From Acidobacteriota bacterium (GTDB lineage: Bacteria > Acidobacteriota > Blastocatellia > Pyrinomonadales > Pyrinomonadaceae): DNA of 64,000 nucleotides. A program made the translations under genes and the position numbers. The notes under the pieces were generated by a model. That model did no database searches. It saw nothing but the letters and a program-made list of their open reading frames with translations, and was not told the origin of the DNA. Positions within the stretch are counted from its first letter, which is position 1. Each line of letters starts with the position of its first letter. The DNA lies in assembly GCA_019242475.1 (NCBI GenBank), contig JAFAVK010000109.1, forward strand, positions 1-64,000. Direction: 5' to 3'. Shown here in pieces: positions 1-11,409 of this stretch.

Positions 1-132
1 GAGAACGGCGGGCACCACCGGGACGAGCCGCGCGTCGCGCACACGAACAACCAGCCGCGCCGCCCCTTCCAGCAGCGCGAGCCGCGCCAGCAGCACGCCC
101 CCGTCCGCAGCGCGGAGCCGGAACAGTCGTAG
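1..132 (+). CDS. 3' end of an unidentified protein gene (partial)
   Basis: Frame 1 is open from the window edge for 43 codons and stops at TAG (130-132). The visible tail is low-complexity and basic, rich in Gln, Arg, His and Pro (for example QPRRPFQQREPRQQH), as in disordered C-terminal tails of nucleic-acid-binding proteins. No domain can be seen. It is co-directional with ispD and separated from it by an inverted repeat. What it encodes cannot be decided from this fragment. Confidence 0.5.
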   Translation, partial: ENGGHHRDEPRVAHTNNQPRRPFQQREPRQQHAPVRSAEPEQS

Positions 133-214
133 TAAGTGATGAGTGATGAGTGATGAGTGATGAATATCTCAACGGAGCGATATTCATCACTCATCACTCA
201 TCACTCATCACTTA
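133..214. repeat. Heptamer inverted repeat (word GTGATGA)
   Basis: Perfect inverted repeat: arms 133-168 and 179-214 (36 bp each) around a 10-base loop. Each arm holds four head-to-tail copies of the 7-mer GTGATGA. It fills the gap before ispD and ends six bases before its ATG, so any transcript reading into ispD would carry a long hairpin at its 5' side. No T-run follows. Confidence 0.95.
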
Positions 215-220
215 ATTGAT

Positions 221-913
221 ATGAACGTAGCGATCATCGTCGCCGCCGGGCGGGGGAGCCGGGCGGGCGGCGCGCGGGCCAAGCAGTTCCGGGAAATCTC
301 CGGCATCCCAATCATCATCCACACGCTCTCGCGGTTTGAGTTGTGCGAGACGATTCAGGAGGCGGTCGTCGTCCTGCCCGGGGACGCGCGCGAGGAGTCC
401 CTTGCGCTCGCCGCGCGTCACGGCCTGCGCAAAGTCTCGCGCGCCGTGGAGGGCGGCGAGACGCGCGCCGAGTCGGTCTGGCGCGGCCTGCAAGCCTTGC
501 CCGGGGAAGGCGTCGAGGTCGTCGCGGTGCACGACGGCGTGCGCCCCTTCGTCACGCCCGCTGAGATAGACCGCACGGTGCGCGCGGCCGAAGAGCACGG
601 CGCGGCCGTCCTCGCCGCGCCGGCCGTCGAGACGTTGAAGGAGGTCGAGGGCGGCCGCGTCGTCCGCACGCTCGAACGCGCGCGGCTGTGGCACGCGCAG
701 ACGCCGCAGTGCTTCCGCCTCGGACTCCTGCGCCGCGCCTACGAGCAGCCCGGCGCGCTCGGCGCGGATGTCACGGACTGTGGCGCGCTGGTCGAACGGC
801 TCGGCGAGTCCGTCTACGTCGTCGAAGGCGGGGCCGACAACATCAAGATCACAACCCCGCGCGACTTCGCGATAGCCGAAGCCTTGATGAATAAGTTCAG
901 GTATCAGGGTTGA
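221..913 (+). CDS. ispD: 2-C-methyl-D-erythritol 4-phosphate cytidylyltransferase
   Basis: Third step of the MEP isoprenoid pathway: it transfers CMP from CTP to methylerythritol 4-phosphate, in the cytoplasm. The 230-residue length is normal. The nucleotidyltransferase signature AAGRGSR is at residues 8-14 with K21-Q22 completing the CTP-binding loop. HDGVRPF at 104-110 matches the conserved substrate-site segment, and a late TDCGALVE...GGADNIKITTP segment is typical of IspD. The ATG follows the upstream hairpin directly and has no clear Shine-Dalgarno. It lies 44 bp upstream of ispF, the usual pairing. The enzyme between them in the pathway (IspE) is not in the window. Confidence 0.95.
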   Translation: MNVAIIVAAGRGSRAGGARAKQFREISGIPIIIHTLSRFELCETIQEAVVVLPGDAREESLALAARHGLRKVSRAVEGGETRAESVWRGLQALPGEGVEVVAVHDGVRPFVTPAEIDRTVRAAEEHGAAVLAAPAVETLKEVEGGRVVRTLERARLWHAQTPQCFRLGLLRRAYEQPGALGADVTDCGALVERLGESVYVVEGGADNIKITTPRDFAIAEALMNKFRYQG

Positions 914-957
914 GAGACCGCCGCCGATTCTGAGCCTTGAACTTTCAGTTTTGAGTC

Positions 958-1434
958 ATGTTCAGAATCGGCATCGGGCACGACACGCACAGGCTGGCGG
1001 AGGGGCGGCCGCTCGTGCTGGGCGGGGTGACGGTCGAGTCGGAGCGCGGGGCGGAGGGGCATTCGGACGCGGACGCCTTAGCGCACGCGCTGACCGACGC
1101 GGTGCTCGGGGCGATGTGCGAGGGCGACATCGGGCAGCACTTCCCAGACAACGACCCGCGGTGGCAGGGCGCCGACAGTTTGCAACTGCTCGCGCGCGTG
1201 ATGTGGCTGGCGAGCGAGCGCGGCTACCGCGTCGTCAACGCCGACGCGACGGTCTTGATCGAGCGCCCGCGCCTGCGCCCGCACGTCCAGGAGATGCGCC
1301 AGAGGCTCGCCGAAGTGCTCGGCGTCGGCGTCGATTGCGTCAGCGTCAAGGCCAAGTCGGGCGAGGGGCTCGACGCCGTGGGCGAGTGGCGCGCCGTGAC
1401 CGTGCAGGCCGTCGTCCTCCTCGAACGCACGTGA
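958..1434 (+). CDS. ispF: 2-C-methyl-D-erythritol 2,4-cyclodiphosphate synthase
   Basis: Cyclises CDP-methylerythritol 2-phosphate to MEcPP with release of CMP (MEP pathway, cytoplasm, trimer). It has 158 residues, the family norm. Metal ligands are visible: D9 and H11 in GHDTH, and H43 in DADALAHAL, matching the Asp-His-His triad of the family. The GHSDADAL motif, the DIGQHFPDNDP segment and the C-terminal VSVKAKSGEGLD segment are all present. The stop overlaps a possible GTG start of the following hydrolase gene (GTGA). Co-directional with ispD, probably one transcript. Confidence 0.97.
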   Translation: MFRIGIGHDTHRLAEGRPLVLGGVTVESERGAEGHSDADALAHALTDAVLGAMCEGDIGQHFPDNDPRWQGADSLQLLARVMWLASERGYRVVNADATVLIERPRLRPHVQEMRQRLAEVLGVGVDCVSVKAKSGEGLDAVGEWRAVTVQAVVLLERT

Positions 1435-1454
1435 ACGACAAACGGACGGGTCGC

Positions 1455-2267
1455 ATGCGGGGAACCGCCGAGGTCAGAGGGGCCGGCTTTCACTTCGAGC
1501 TTGCGGGCGAAGGGCGTCCGCTCGTGCTGCTGCACGCGGGAATCTGCGACGGCAGGATGTGGGACGGACAGTTCGACGCGCTCGCGCGGGGCCGCAGGGT
1601 GCTGCGCTACGACCGGCGCGGCTTCGGCCGAACCACGCAGGGCGCCGGCGCCTTCTCCCACGTCGAAGACTTGAAAGCCCTGTTGAGTTATTTGGGTCTC
1701 GGGCGCGTGACGCTCGTCGGCTGTTCGCAGGGCGCGAAGATTGCGCTCGACTTGGCGCTGAAGCATCCCGAGTCGGTTGACTCGCTGGTGCTCGTCGCCC
1801 CGGCCGTTTCGGGGTACGCGCACGCGTCGCCGCCGCCGCCGCGGTACGAGGAGATAGAGCGTGCCGGCGCGGCGGGCGACATCGAGCGCGTCAACGAGTT
1901 GGAGCTGCAAACCTGGGTTGACGGCCCCCGGCGCTCGCCGGGCGAGGTTGACCGGGCCGTGCGCGAGGTGGTGCGCGAGATGAACCGCGCCGCGCTCACC
2001 TCGTCCGCGGGCGAGGAGCTGCCGCCGGGCGTCAGCGCGGCCGCGCGGCTCGGAGAGGTTCGGGTGCCGACGCTGGTCGTCGTGGGCGACCTCGACACGC
2101 CGCGGACGGTCGAGGCGGCGCACGCGCTGGCGGGAGGCGTCCCCTTCGCGCGGCTCGAAATCATAAAGGGGACGGCGCACCTGCCGAACATGGAGCGGCC
2201 CGAAGAGTTCAACCGGCTCGTCCTCGAATTTCTGGACGGCCCCGGCGGCGGGTCTGAAGACCGATGA
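1455..2267 (+). CDS. Alpha/beta-fold hydrolase
   Basis: A 270-residue serine hydrolase of the alpha/beta fold. The oxyanion strand LVLLHAG is near residue 24, the nucleophile elbow GCSQGA holds S91, the acid is probably D214 in GDLDTP, and the base is H242 in GTAHLPNMERPEEF. The substrate is not predictable; the overall pattern resembles 3-oxoadipate enol-lactonase-like hydrolases. I chose the ATG at 1455. A GTG at 1431 is in frame, overlaps the ispF stop as GTGA and would add eight residues, so it is a real alternative. The stop overlaps the next start (ATGA), indicating translational coupling to the phosphorylase. Confidence 0.85.
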   Translation: MRGTAEVRGAGFHFELAGEGRPLVLLHAGICDGRMWDGQFDALARGRRVLRYDRRGFGRTTQGAGAFSHVEDLKALLSYLGLGRVTLVGCSQGAKIALDLALKHPESVDSLVLVAPAVSGYAHASPPPPRYEEIERAGAAGDIERVNELELQTWVDGPRRSPGEVDRAVREVVREMNRAALTSSAGEELPPGVSAAARLGEVRVPTLVVVGDLDTPRTVEAAHALAGGVPFARLEIIKGTAHLPNMERPEEFNRLVLEFLDGPGGGSEDR

Positions 2268-3592
2268 GTATGCGTCCGCAAGAGATCATCAGGAAGAAGC
2301 GCGACGGCGGGGAGCTTTCGCGCGAGGAGATCGCGTCGTTCGTGCGGGGCGTCGTGGACGGCTCGTGGGCCGACTATCAGGCGTCGGCGCTGTTGATGGC
2401 CGTCTACCTTTCGGGGATGACGACCGGCGAGATGGAGGCGCTGACGCAGGCGATGCTCGGTTCGGGCGAAGTCCTGGACTTCTCGGACGTGCCGCTCCCG
2501 AAGGCCGACAAGCACTCGACGGGCGGCGTCGGCGACAAGACTTCGCTCGTCATCGCGCCGCTCGTCGCGGCGTGCGGCGTGGCCGTGCCGATGATCTCGG
2601 GGCGCGGCCTGGGCCACACGGGCGGCACGCTCGACAAGCTCGAAGCGATAGAGGGTTACCGCGTCCACCTCGGCCTGCCGGAGTTCCGACGCATCTTGAA
2701 ATCCGTCGGGTACGCGATGATGGGGCAGACCGCCGAGATCGCGCCCGCCGACAAAAAACTCTACGCCCTGCGCGACGCGACCGAGACGGTCGAGTCCATC
2801 CCGCTCATCGTCGCCTCCATCATGTCGAAGAAGCTCGCCGCGGGCCTGGGCGCGCTCGTGCTCGACGTGAAGACGGGCAGCGGCGCCTTCATGCGCGACG
2901 AGGGGCGCGCGAAGGCCCTGGCGCGCGCGCTCGTCCGCACGGGGCACTCGTGCGGCGTCCAGACCGAGGCGCTTTTGACCGACATGAGCCAGCCGCTCGG
3001 CGCGGCGGTCGGCAACGCCAACGAGGTGCAGGAGTGCGTCGCGATCATGCGCGGCGAGTCGGGCGACGAGGCGCGCGACGTGCGCGATTTGTCGCTCGAG
3101 CTGGCCGCGCGGATGGTCGCGCTCTCCGGCGTCGTGGCCTCGCTCGAAGAGGCGCGCGCGAAGGTCTCCAGGGCGTTGGAGTCGGGCGCGGCGCTCGAAC
3201 GCTTCCGCCGCAACGTCGAGGAGCAGGGCGGCAACCCGCGCGTGTGCGACAGCCCTCAAATGCTTATGGACTTGACGGTCGAGGAAGTCAGGGTAGAATC
3301 CGAGCACGCGGGCTACGTCGAGGCGATTGACGCGGCGGAGGTCGGCCGCGCGGTGGCCGCCGTCGGCGGCGGCCGCGCGCGCGTCGAGGACAGGATTGAC
3401 CCGGCGGTGGGCTATCTGGCGCGCGCGCGCGTCGGGCAGCAGGTGAGCGCGGGCGAACCGCTCGGCCTGCTCTACTGCCGCGCGGGCTCGCACGCGGAGG
3501 CGGCCGCCGCGCGCATCCGCGCCGCCTACACGGTCGGCGAGGCGGCACCCGTTCACGTCCCGGAACTCATCAAGGAAGTAATCGCGCAATGA
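2264..3592 (+). CDS. pdp: Pyrimidine-nucleoside (thymidine) phosphorylase
   Basis: Phosphorolyses thymidine/uridine to base plus (deoxy)ribose 1-phosphate. It has 442 residues, as expected for the glycosyltransferase family 3 nucleoside phosphorylases. DKHSTGGVGDKTS (82-94) and SGRGLGHTGGTLDKLE (112-127) are the phosphate-binding and family signature segments; a C-terminal pyrimidine phosphorylase domain follows (about 340-435). The start overlaps the preceding hydrolase stop, and its own stop overlaps the binding-protein start, both as ATGA. Tight coupling to a BMP-type binding lipoprotein suggests imported nucleosides feed this enzyme. It cannot be separated into pdp or deoA from sequence alone. 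Confidence 0.95.
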   Translation: MSMRPQEIIRKKRDGGELSREEIASFVRGVVDGSWADYQASALLMAVYLSGMTTGEMEALTQAMLGSGEVLDFSDVPLPKADKHSTGGVGDKTSLVIAPLVAACGVAVPMISGRGLGHTGGTLDKLEAIEGYRVHLGLPEFRRILKSVGYAMMGQTAEIAPADKKLYALRDATETVESIPLIVASIMSKKLAAGLGALVLDVKTGSGAFMRDEGRAKALARALVRTGHSCGVQTEALLTDMSQPLGAAVGNANEVQECVAIMRGESGDEARDVRDLSLELAARMVALSGVVASLEEARAKVSRALESGAALERFRRNVEEQGGNPRVCDSPQMLMDLTVEEVRVESEHAGYVEAIDAAEVGRAVAAVGGGRARVEDRIDPAVGYLARARVGQQVSAGEPLGLLYCRAGSHAEAAAARIRAAYTVGEAAPVHVPELIKEVIAQ

Positions 3593-4659
3593 AGTTGAAA
3601 GTGTTGCTGGTCGCCGTCCTTGTGTGCTCACTCCTGCTCGCGGGCACCTCCTGCCGGCAGGAGATACGCGCCGACGAGAAGGGCAAAGTCCGCGTCGGCA
3701 TCGTCTTCGACATCGGCGGCAAGGACGACCGCTCCTTCAACGCCGCCGCCTACGACGGCGTCAAGTGCGCCGAGACCGGCCGCCACCCGGACGGCAAGCC
3801 GTGCGACAAGCCGAGCCTCGGGATCATGCTGCGCGACGTGGAGCCGGGGAACCCGACCTCGATTGAGCCGGCGATGCGTGCGTTCGCCGAGCGCGGCTAC
3901 GACCTCATCATCGGCGTCGGGTTCGCGCAGGCGCCCATCATGGAGATCGTGGCGAAGGACTACCCGAACATCAACTTCGCCATCGTGGACGGCGCGAGCA
4001 CCCTGCCGAACGTCGCCTCGCTCGTCTTCAAAGAGCACGAGGGCTCCTACCTCGTCGGCATGATCGCCGCGAAGGAGTCGAAGACGGGCGTGCTCGGCTT
4101 CATCGGCGGGATGGACATCGGGCTCATCCACCGCTTCGCCGTCGGCTACGAGGAGGGCGCGAAGGCCGCGCGCCCCGACGCGCAGGTCATCGTCAACTAC
4201 GTCGGCGTCACCGACGGCGCCTGGAACAACCCGGGCAAGGGCAAGGAGCTGGCGCTCGCGCAGATCGGCAAGGGGGCGGACGTCATCTTCACCGCCGCGG
4301 GCAACTCCGGCCTCGGCGCCTTCGACGCCGTCGAGCAGGCGGGCAAAGACGCGCAGGGGCACGCGACTCACTTCGTCATCGGCGTGGACTCGAACCAGAA
4401 CGGCGTCAAGCCGGGCTTCGTCCTGACGAGCATGGTCAAGCGCGTGGACAACGCCGTCTACCAGATCGTCTCCGACGTGGTGAACAAGAAGTTCAAGGGC
4501 GGCTTCCACACCTACGGCGTCGAGTCCGACGGCGTCGGCTACGCGATCGATCAGTTCAACCAGTCGCTCATCCAGCCCGACGTGATCCAGCAGGCCGAGG
4601 AGGCCAAGCGGAAGATTATCTCCGGGGACATCAAGGTCACGGACGCGATGTTGAAGTAG
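3589..4659 (+). CDS. BMP-family nucleoside-binding lipoprotein
   Basis: A 356-residue substrate-binding protein of the Bmp/PnrA-like family, which binds purine and pyrimidine nucleosides. The N-terminus has a hydrophobic signal (MKLKVLLVAVLVCSLLLAG) ending at C22 in GTSC; the lipobox is non-ideal because Gly is at -3. RVGIVFDIGGKDDRSFNAAA is the characteristic start of the mature fold, followed by IIGVGFAQ, GFIGGMDIGLIHRF and the VIFTAAGNSGLGAFDAV segment. ATGA overlap with the phosphorylase; the ATPase and permeases of the same transporter follow downstream. Nucleoside specificity is inferred from neighbours and family. Confidence 0.92.
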   Translation: MKLKVLLVAVLVCSLLLAGTSCRQEIRADEKGKVRVGIVFDIGGKDDRSFNAAAYDGVKCAETGRHPDGKPCDKPSLGIMLRDVEPGNPTSIEPAMRAFAERGYDLIIGVGFAQAPIMEIVAKDYPNINFAIVDGASTLPNVASLVFKEHEGSYLVGMIAAKESKTGVLGFIGGMDIGLIHRFAVGYEEGAKAARPDAQVIVNYVGVTDGAWNNPGKGKELALAQIGKGADVIFTAAGNSGLGAFDAVEQAGKDAQGHATHFVIGVDSNQNGVKPGFVLTSMVKRVDNAVYQIVSDVVNKKFKGGFHTYGVESDGVGYAIDQFNQSLIQPDVIQQAEEAKRKIISGDIKVTDAMLK

Positions 4660-4661
4660 CC

Positions 4662-5093
4662 GTGCTGGCCGGGGAGAGAGAGCTGTACCAGCGCTTCGTC
4701 GCTTACGACGACGAGGAGCTGCTGCGAATCCTGACCGTCGAGCGCGCGCAGTATCGCAGCGAGGCGCTGGCGGCGGCCGAGTTGGTCTTGATGCATCGCG
4801 GCGTGGCGCCGCCGACGTTCTTCCACGCGCCGGGGCCGACGGCGGTGGTCGCGCCGCCCGCCGCACCACAGGGCCGGGGGGCGGGGCCGGGGAGCCCCTA
4901 CGAGTTGCCCGACCTGTGCGTTGACGCGCTGTTCTTCTTAATAGCCGCCTGGGGCTGGAAGAAGTTGTGGGATTGGACGGAGGCGCCGAACTGGGGCGGG
5001 CCGCTCGGCAGTGTCGCCTACTGGGTTTTGACTTTCGCGTTTCTCTGCTCGATCTACTCTCTGCGCCGGAAGTGGAGGGCGAAGGAGTGGTGA
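4662..5093 (+). CDS. Small membrane protein with DDEELLRILTVE motif (unknown function)
   Basis: 143 residues starting at GTG two bases after the binding-protein stop. The N-terminal third is acidic and helical (YDDEELLRILTVERAQYR, then a RHG-type turn before a Pro/Ala-rich linker). This pattern recurs in uncharacterised proteins that have a short soluble head and membrane tail. Two hydrophobic segments follow (about 87-107 and 119-135), with a basic C-terminus. No catalytic motif. Its position inside the nucleoside transporter operon makes an accessory role possible, but nothing in the sequence proves it. The GTG is preferred because no ATG precedes the motif. Confidence 0.7.
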   Translation: MLAGERELYQRFVAYDDEELLRILTVERAQYRSEALAAAELVLMHRGVAPPTFFHAPGPTAVVAPPAAPQGRGAGPGSPYELPDLCVDALFFLIAAWGWKKLWDWTEAPNWGGPLGSVAYWVLTFAFLCSIYSLRRKWRAKEW

Positions 5094-5111
5094 GACGAGC
5101 CGCTCATACAC

Positions 5112-6632
5112 ATGCTTGAACTCAGGGCCATCACGAAACGTTTCGGCGAGGTGCTCGCCAACGACCACATCGACATCAAGGTCGAGCCGGGGACGATTCA
5201 CGCCATCGTGGGCGAGAACGGGGCGGGGAAGTCCACGGCGATGCGCATCGCCTACGGCTTCTACACGGCCGACTCGGGCGAGATTCTGGTGGACGGCGAG
5301 CCGCGCCAGATACAGACGCCGCACGACGCCATCCGCCTCGGCATCGGCATGGTGCACCAGCACTTCATGCTGGTGGACACGATGACCGTGGCCGAGAACA
5401 TCGTGCTCGGCGCGGAGCCCGGCTCGGCCGCCGCGATAGATTTGGCGAAGGCGTCCGAAGAGATACGCGCGCTCTCGAACGAGTTCCGCCTCTCGGTTGA
5501 CCCGCACGCGCTCGTCCACGACCTCTCGGTCGGGCAGCAGCAGCGCGTGGAGCTTCTGAAAGCGCTCTACCGCCACGCGCGCCTCCTCATCCTCGACGAG
5601 CCGACGGCGGTGCTGACGCCGCAGGAGGTCGAAGAGTTCTTCGCCATCCTCCGGCGCATGCGCGAGCAGGGCAAGACCGTCATCATCATCACGCACAAGC
5701 TCTCGGAGGTGCTCGCCATCTCGGACGACGTGACCGTCATGCGCGACGGCCGCGTCGTCGGGCGCGTCAAGACCGCGGAGACGGGCGCGGCCGAGCTGGC
5801 GCGCATGATGGTCGGCCGCGACGTGCTGCTGCGCGTCGAGAAGCCGGACGCCAAACCCGGCGAGACCGTGCTGAGCGTGCAGCGCCTGTCGGTCTCGGTG
5901 GCGGGCGGCGAGCGCGGCCTGCGCGACGTGTCGTTCGAGGTGCGCGCGGGCGAGATCGTCGGCGTCGCGGGCGTCGAGGGGAACGGCCAGACGGAGCTGA
6001 TCGAGGCGCTCGCGGGGCTCGTCCCGCCGGCGCGCGCCGGCGGCGAAGTCCTCTTCCGCGGGCGCGACATCACGAAGGCGAACGCGCGCGACCGCTACGA
6101 GATGGGCATCGCGCACGTCCCCGAAGACCGGCACCGGCGGGGGCTGCTGCTCGACTTCGACCTGTCGGAGAACTCGATCCTCGGCCTCCATTATCGTAAG
6201 CCGGCCGTGAGCGCCGGGCCGCTGCTCGACCTGCGCGGCATCCGCGCCCGCGCGCAGGAGATCATCCGCGACTTCGACGTGCGGCCCGCGAACCCCGACC
6301 TGCCGGCCCGCGCCCTTTCGGGCGGCAACCAGCAGAAGCTCATCATCGGCCGCGAGTTCGGCCTGAACCCCAAGCTCTTGCTCATCTCGCAGCCGACGCG
6401 CGGCGTGGACATCGGCGCCATCGAGTTCATCCACCGCAAGCTGGTCGAGCTGCGCGACGAGGGCTGCGCCATCCTCCTCGTCTCCGCCGAGCTGGAGGAG
6501 GTCACCTCGCTCGCCGACCGCCTGCTCGTCATCTACCACGGCCGCATCGTCGGCGAGGTTGACCCGAAGCGGGCCACCCAGGAAGAGATCGGCCTCCTGA
6601 TGACGGGGGGCGGAAAGGCAAATGCGGAATGA
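5112..6632 (+). CDS. Nucleoside ABC transporter, two-domain ATP-binding protein
   Basis: 506 residues with two ABC cassettes in tandem, the architecture of the sugar/nucleoside (RbsA/YufO-like) class. First cassette: Walker A GENGAGKST (34-42), signature LSVGQQQ (138-144), Walker B LLILDEP (158-164). Second cassette: degenerate Walker A (GVEGNGQTE, near 290), signature LSGGNQQK (near 400), and LLLISQPTRGVDIG, where the Walker B Asp and the catalytic Glu are replaced by Ser and Gln. This asymmetry is normal for the family and implies one hydrolysing site. It energises the two permeases encoded directly downstream. Confidence 0.95.
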   Translation: MLELRAITKRFGEVLANDHIDIKVEPGTIHAIVGENGAGKSTAMRIAYGFYTADSGEILVDGEPRQIQTPHDAIRLGIGMVHQHFMLVDTMTVAENIVLGAEPGSAAAIDLAKASEEIRALSNEFRLSVDPHALVHDLSVGQQQRVELLKALYRHARLLILDEPTAVLTPQEVEEFFAILRRMREQGKTVIIITHKLSEVLAISDDVTVMRDGRVVGRVKTAETGAAELARMMVGRDVLLRVEKPDAKPGETVLSVQRLSVSVAGGERGLRDVSFEVRAGEIVGVAGVEGNGQTELIEALAGLVPPARAGGEVLFRGRDITKANARDRYEMGIAHVPEDRHRRGLLLDFDLSENSILGLHYRKPAVSAGPLLDLRGIRARAQEIIRDFDVRPANPDLPARALSGGNQQKLIIGREFGLNPKLLLISQPTRGVDIGAIEFIHRKLVELRDEGCAILLVSAELEEVTSLADRLLVIYHGRIVGEVDPKRATQEEIGLLMTGGGKANAE

Positions 6633-6690
6633 TGAGTGATGAGGGATGAATTAACTACGGTCTTCAATTCATCACTCATCACTCATCATT
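6628..6690. repeat. Heptamer inverted repeat (GATGAGT word)
   Basis: Arms 6628-6652 and 6666-6690 (25 bp, one mismatch) with a 13-base loop. The word is the same GATGAGT/GTGATGA heptamer as in the element before ispD. It overlaps the last codon and stop of the ATPase gene and lies inside what should be one transporter operon, so a strong terminator here would be counterproductive. Confidence 0.9.
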
Positions 6691-6703
6691 CATCACTCAG
6701 ACT

Positions 6704-7818
6704 ATGAAACTTCTCCGCGAACTCCTTTTCCCCGTCATCGCCGTGGTGGTGGCGTTCGTCGTGGGCGGCGTCATCGTGTGGGTCATCGGCGACAACCCGT
6801 TCGAGGTCTACGGGCTTTTGCTGGGGAGCGCTCTGACGTGGCCCGACGGCATCGGCTACACGCTCTTCTACGCGACGCCGCTCATCTTCACGGGCCTCGC
6901 GGTGGCCGTCGCCTTCCGCTGCGGGCTCCTGAACATCGGCGCCGAGGGGCAGCTCTACGTCGCCGCGTTCGCGTGCGCGTGGGTCTCGATTAAGTTGGGC
7001 GGGACGGTCATCAAGGACTTCTCCGGCGCGCCGATCGGCTACGGCTGGGTGAGCCTGCCGGCGGTGGTGCTGGTGCCGTTGGCGGTGCTGACGGCGATTC
7101 TCGTCGGCGGGGCGTGGGGCGCGATTCCGGGCTGGCTCAAGGCGCGGTTCGGGGCGCACGAGGTCATCACGACCATCATGATGAACTTCATCGCCGTCGC
7201 GCTCGTCAGCTACTTCACGCAGTACTACTACAAGGCGCCGGGCGACCCCATCATGGAGAGCGTGCCCGTCGGCGAGGCCGCGCACATCCCGCGCCTCGGG
7301 GCGTTCGTGCCGGGGCTCCCCGAACGTCTGCCGCTCAACGTCGCGTTCCTGCTGGCGCTGCTCGCGTGCGCGCTCGTCTACGTCTTCCTCTGGCGGACGA
7401 AGTGGGGTTACGAGATCAGGGCCACGGGCGCGAACCCCTCGGCGGCGGAGTACGGCGGCATCAGCGTGCGCAAGCAGATCGTCCTGGCGATGGCGGTGTC
7501 GGGCGCGCTCGCCGGGATGGTCGGCATCAACGAGGTGCTCGGCTACCGCTACCGCTACTACGACAGCTTCTCCGACAACTACGGCTTCACGGGCATCGCC
7601 GTCGCGCTGCTCGGGCGCAACCACCCGGTCGGGGTCGTGCTGGCGGCGCTGCTCTTCGGCATGTTGCAGCGCGGCGGCATCTTCGTGGACGCCTTCTCCG
7701 TGCACGTCTCGAAGGACTTGGTGCAGGTGTTGCAGGGCGTCGTCATCCTCTTCGTCGCGGCGGAGCTTCTCTTCCGCGGGCCGTTCGGCCGCTTCGGCCT
7801 GCTGAAGAGGTCGAAAGT

Positions 7819-7822
<4 letters not shown>
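6704..7822 (+). CDS. Nucleoside ABC transporter permease (first subunit)
   Basis: 372 residues, about nine to ten hydrophobic segments, BPD_transp_2 (branched-chain/ribose/nucleoside) type. The loop EIRATGANPSAAEYGGISV is the family's cytoplasmic coupling region. MMNFIAVALVSYF and GFTGIAVALLGRNHPVGVVLAALLFG-type segments are also typical of YufP/NupP-like permeases. The stop overlaps the next ATG (ATGA), so the two permeases are translationally coupled and probably form a heterodimer. Substrate inferred from the BMP protein and salvage enzymes around it. Confidence 0.93.
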
Positions 7823-8701
<879 letters not shown>

Positions 8702-8706
<5 letters not shown>

Positions 8707-8852
8707 GCAGTAGGCAGATGGCAGTAGGCAGTAGTAAAGTAGTCACACGCGGAAACCCTGAAACAAGCTTTTACGAAAAGATTCTTGACGGCCGATAGCG
8801 CGGCGGCGGAGATTTTCTAAAACTGCCATCTGCCATCTGCCTACTGCCTACT
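8702..8852. repeat. Heptamer inverted repeat (AGTAGGC word), long loop
   Basis: Left arm 8702-8732 and right arm 8822-8852 (31 bp, two mismatches), built from AGTAGGC/AGATGGC heptamers, around an 89-base non-repetitive loop. The left arm is base-for-base identical to 47326-47356. It occupies the whole gap between the second permease and the UbiB-like gene; the right arm ends five bases before that ATG. Confidence 0.93.
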
Positions 8853-8857
8853 GACCT

Positions 8858-10536
<1,679 letters not shown>

Positions 10537-10540
<4 letters not shown>

Positions 10541-11388
10541 CGACGACACAGGAGAGCCAAAATCCGGAGACGCTTTACGAGCGCGCCGAGCACGCCGCGC
10601 GCTTCATCCACGCGCGTGCGGGCGAGGACGTGCGCGTCGCCCTCGTCCTGGGGAGCGGGCTCGGCGCCTTCGCCGACGCGCTGGAGGACGCGCGGGCCAT
10701 CTCCTACTCGGAGATTCCCGGCTTCGCGCGCCCGACCGTCGAGGGGCACGCCGGTCGCCTCGTCGTCGGCCGCGCCGCCGGCACGACCGTGGCCGCGATG
10801 CAGGGGCGCTTCCACTTCTACGAGGGCTACACGCTCGAAGAGGTGACGTTCCCCATCAGGGTTTTAGGTCTGCTCGGCGCGAAGAGCCTCGTCGTGACGA
10901 ACGCGGCCGGCGGCCTGAACAACTCCTACGAGCAGGGCGCGCTCATCCTCATCAGCGACCATCTGAACCTGATGGGCACGAACCCCCTGCTCGGCAAGAA
11001 CGACCCGCGCTTCGGCCCGCGCTTCCCGGACATGACCGAGGTCTACGACCGCGAGTACCAGGAGGCGACCATCGCCGAGGCGCACGCGATGGGGCTCGAA
11101 CTCCGGCGCGGCGTCTACGCGGCCCTGACCGGCCCGTCCTACGAGACGCCGGCCGAGATCCGCATGCTGCGCCTGCTGGGCGCCGACGCCGTCGGCATGA
11201 GCACCGTCCCCGAGGCCATCGTCGCGCGCCAGATGGGCCTGCGCGTCCTCGGCCTCTCCTGCATCACCAACATGGCCGCCGGGGTGCTGGACAAGCCCAT
11301 CAACCACGAGGAGGTCATCGAGACCGGCGAGCGCGTCCGCGAGACCTTCGCGGAGCTGCTGCGCAGGGTCATCCCGAAGTTGCAATAA
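10537..11388 (+). CDS. punA: Purine nucleoside phosphorylase (trimeric, 6-oxopurine type)
   Basis: 283 residues. Cleaves inosine/guanosine (and deoxy forms) with phosphate to free base plus ribose 1-phosphate. Phosphate site GSGLG (39-43), EGHAG (69-73), RFHFYEG (91-97), TNAAGG (121-126), substrate loop SYETPAE (201-207) and CITNMAAG (242-249). The Asn in that last motif is characteristic of the 6-oxopurine-specific trimeric class rather than hexameric DeoD. Start is TTG, overlapping the UbiB-like stop as TTGA; no ATG or GTG lies near. Part of the salvage run pdp-transporter-punA-udk-cdd. Confidence 0.95.
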
Positions 11389-11409
11389 CGAGTTGCACCG
11401 AGGCGACAG

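Noticed and set aside
133..214. Intrinsic terminator for the gene at the window start
   Set aside because: A strong hairpin is present but there is no U-tract, and the same element class occurs inside operons such as the nucleoside transporter.
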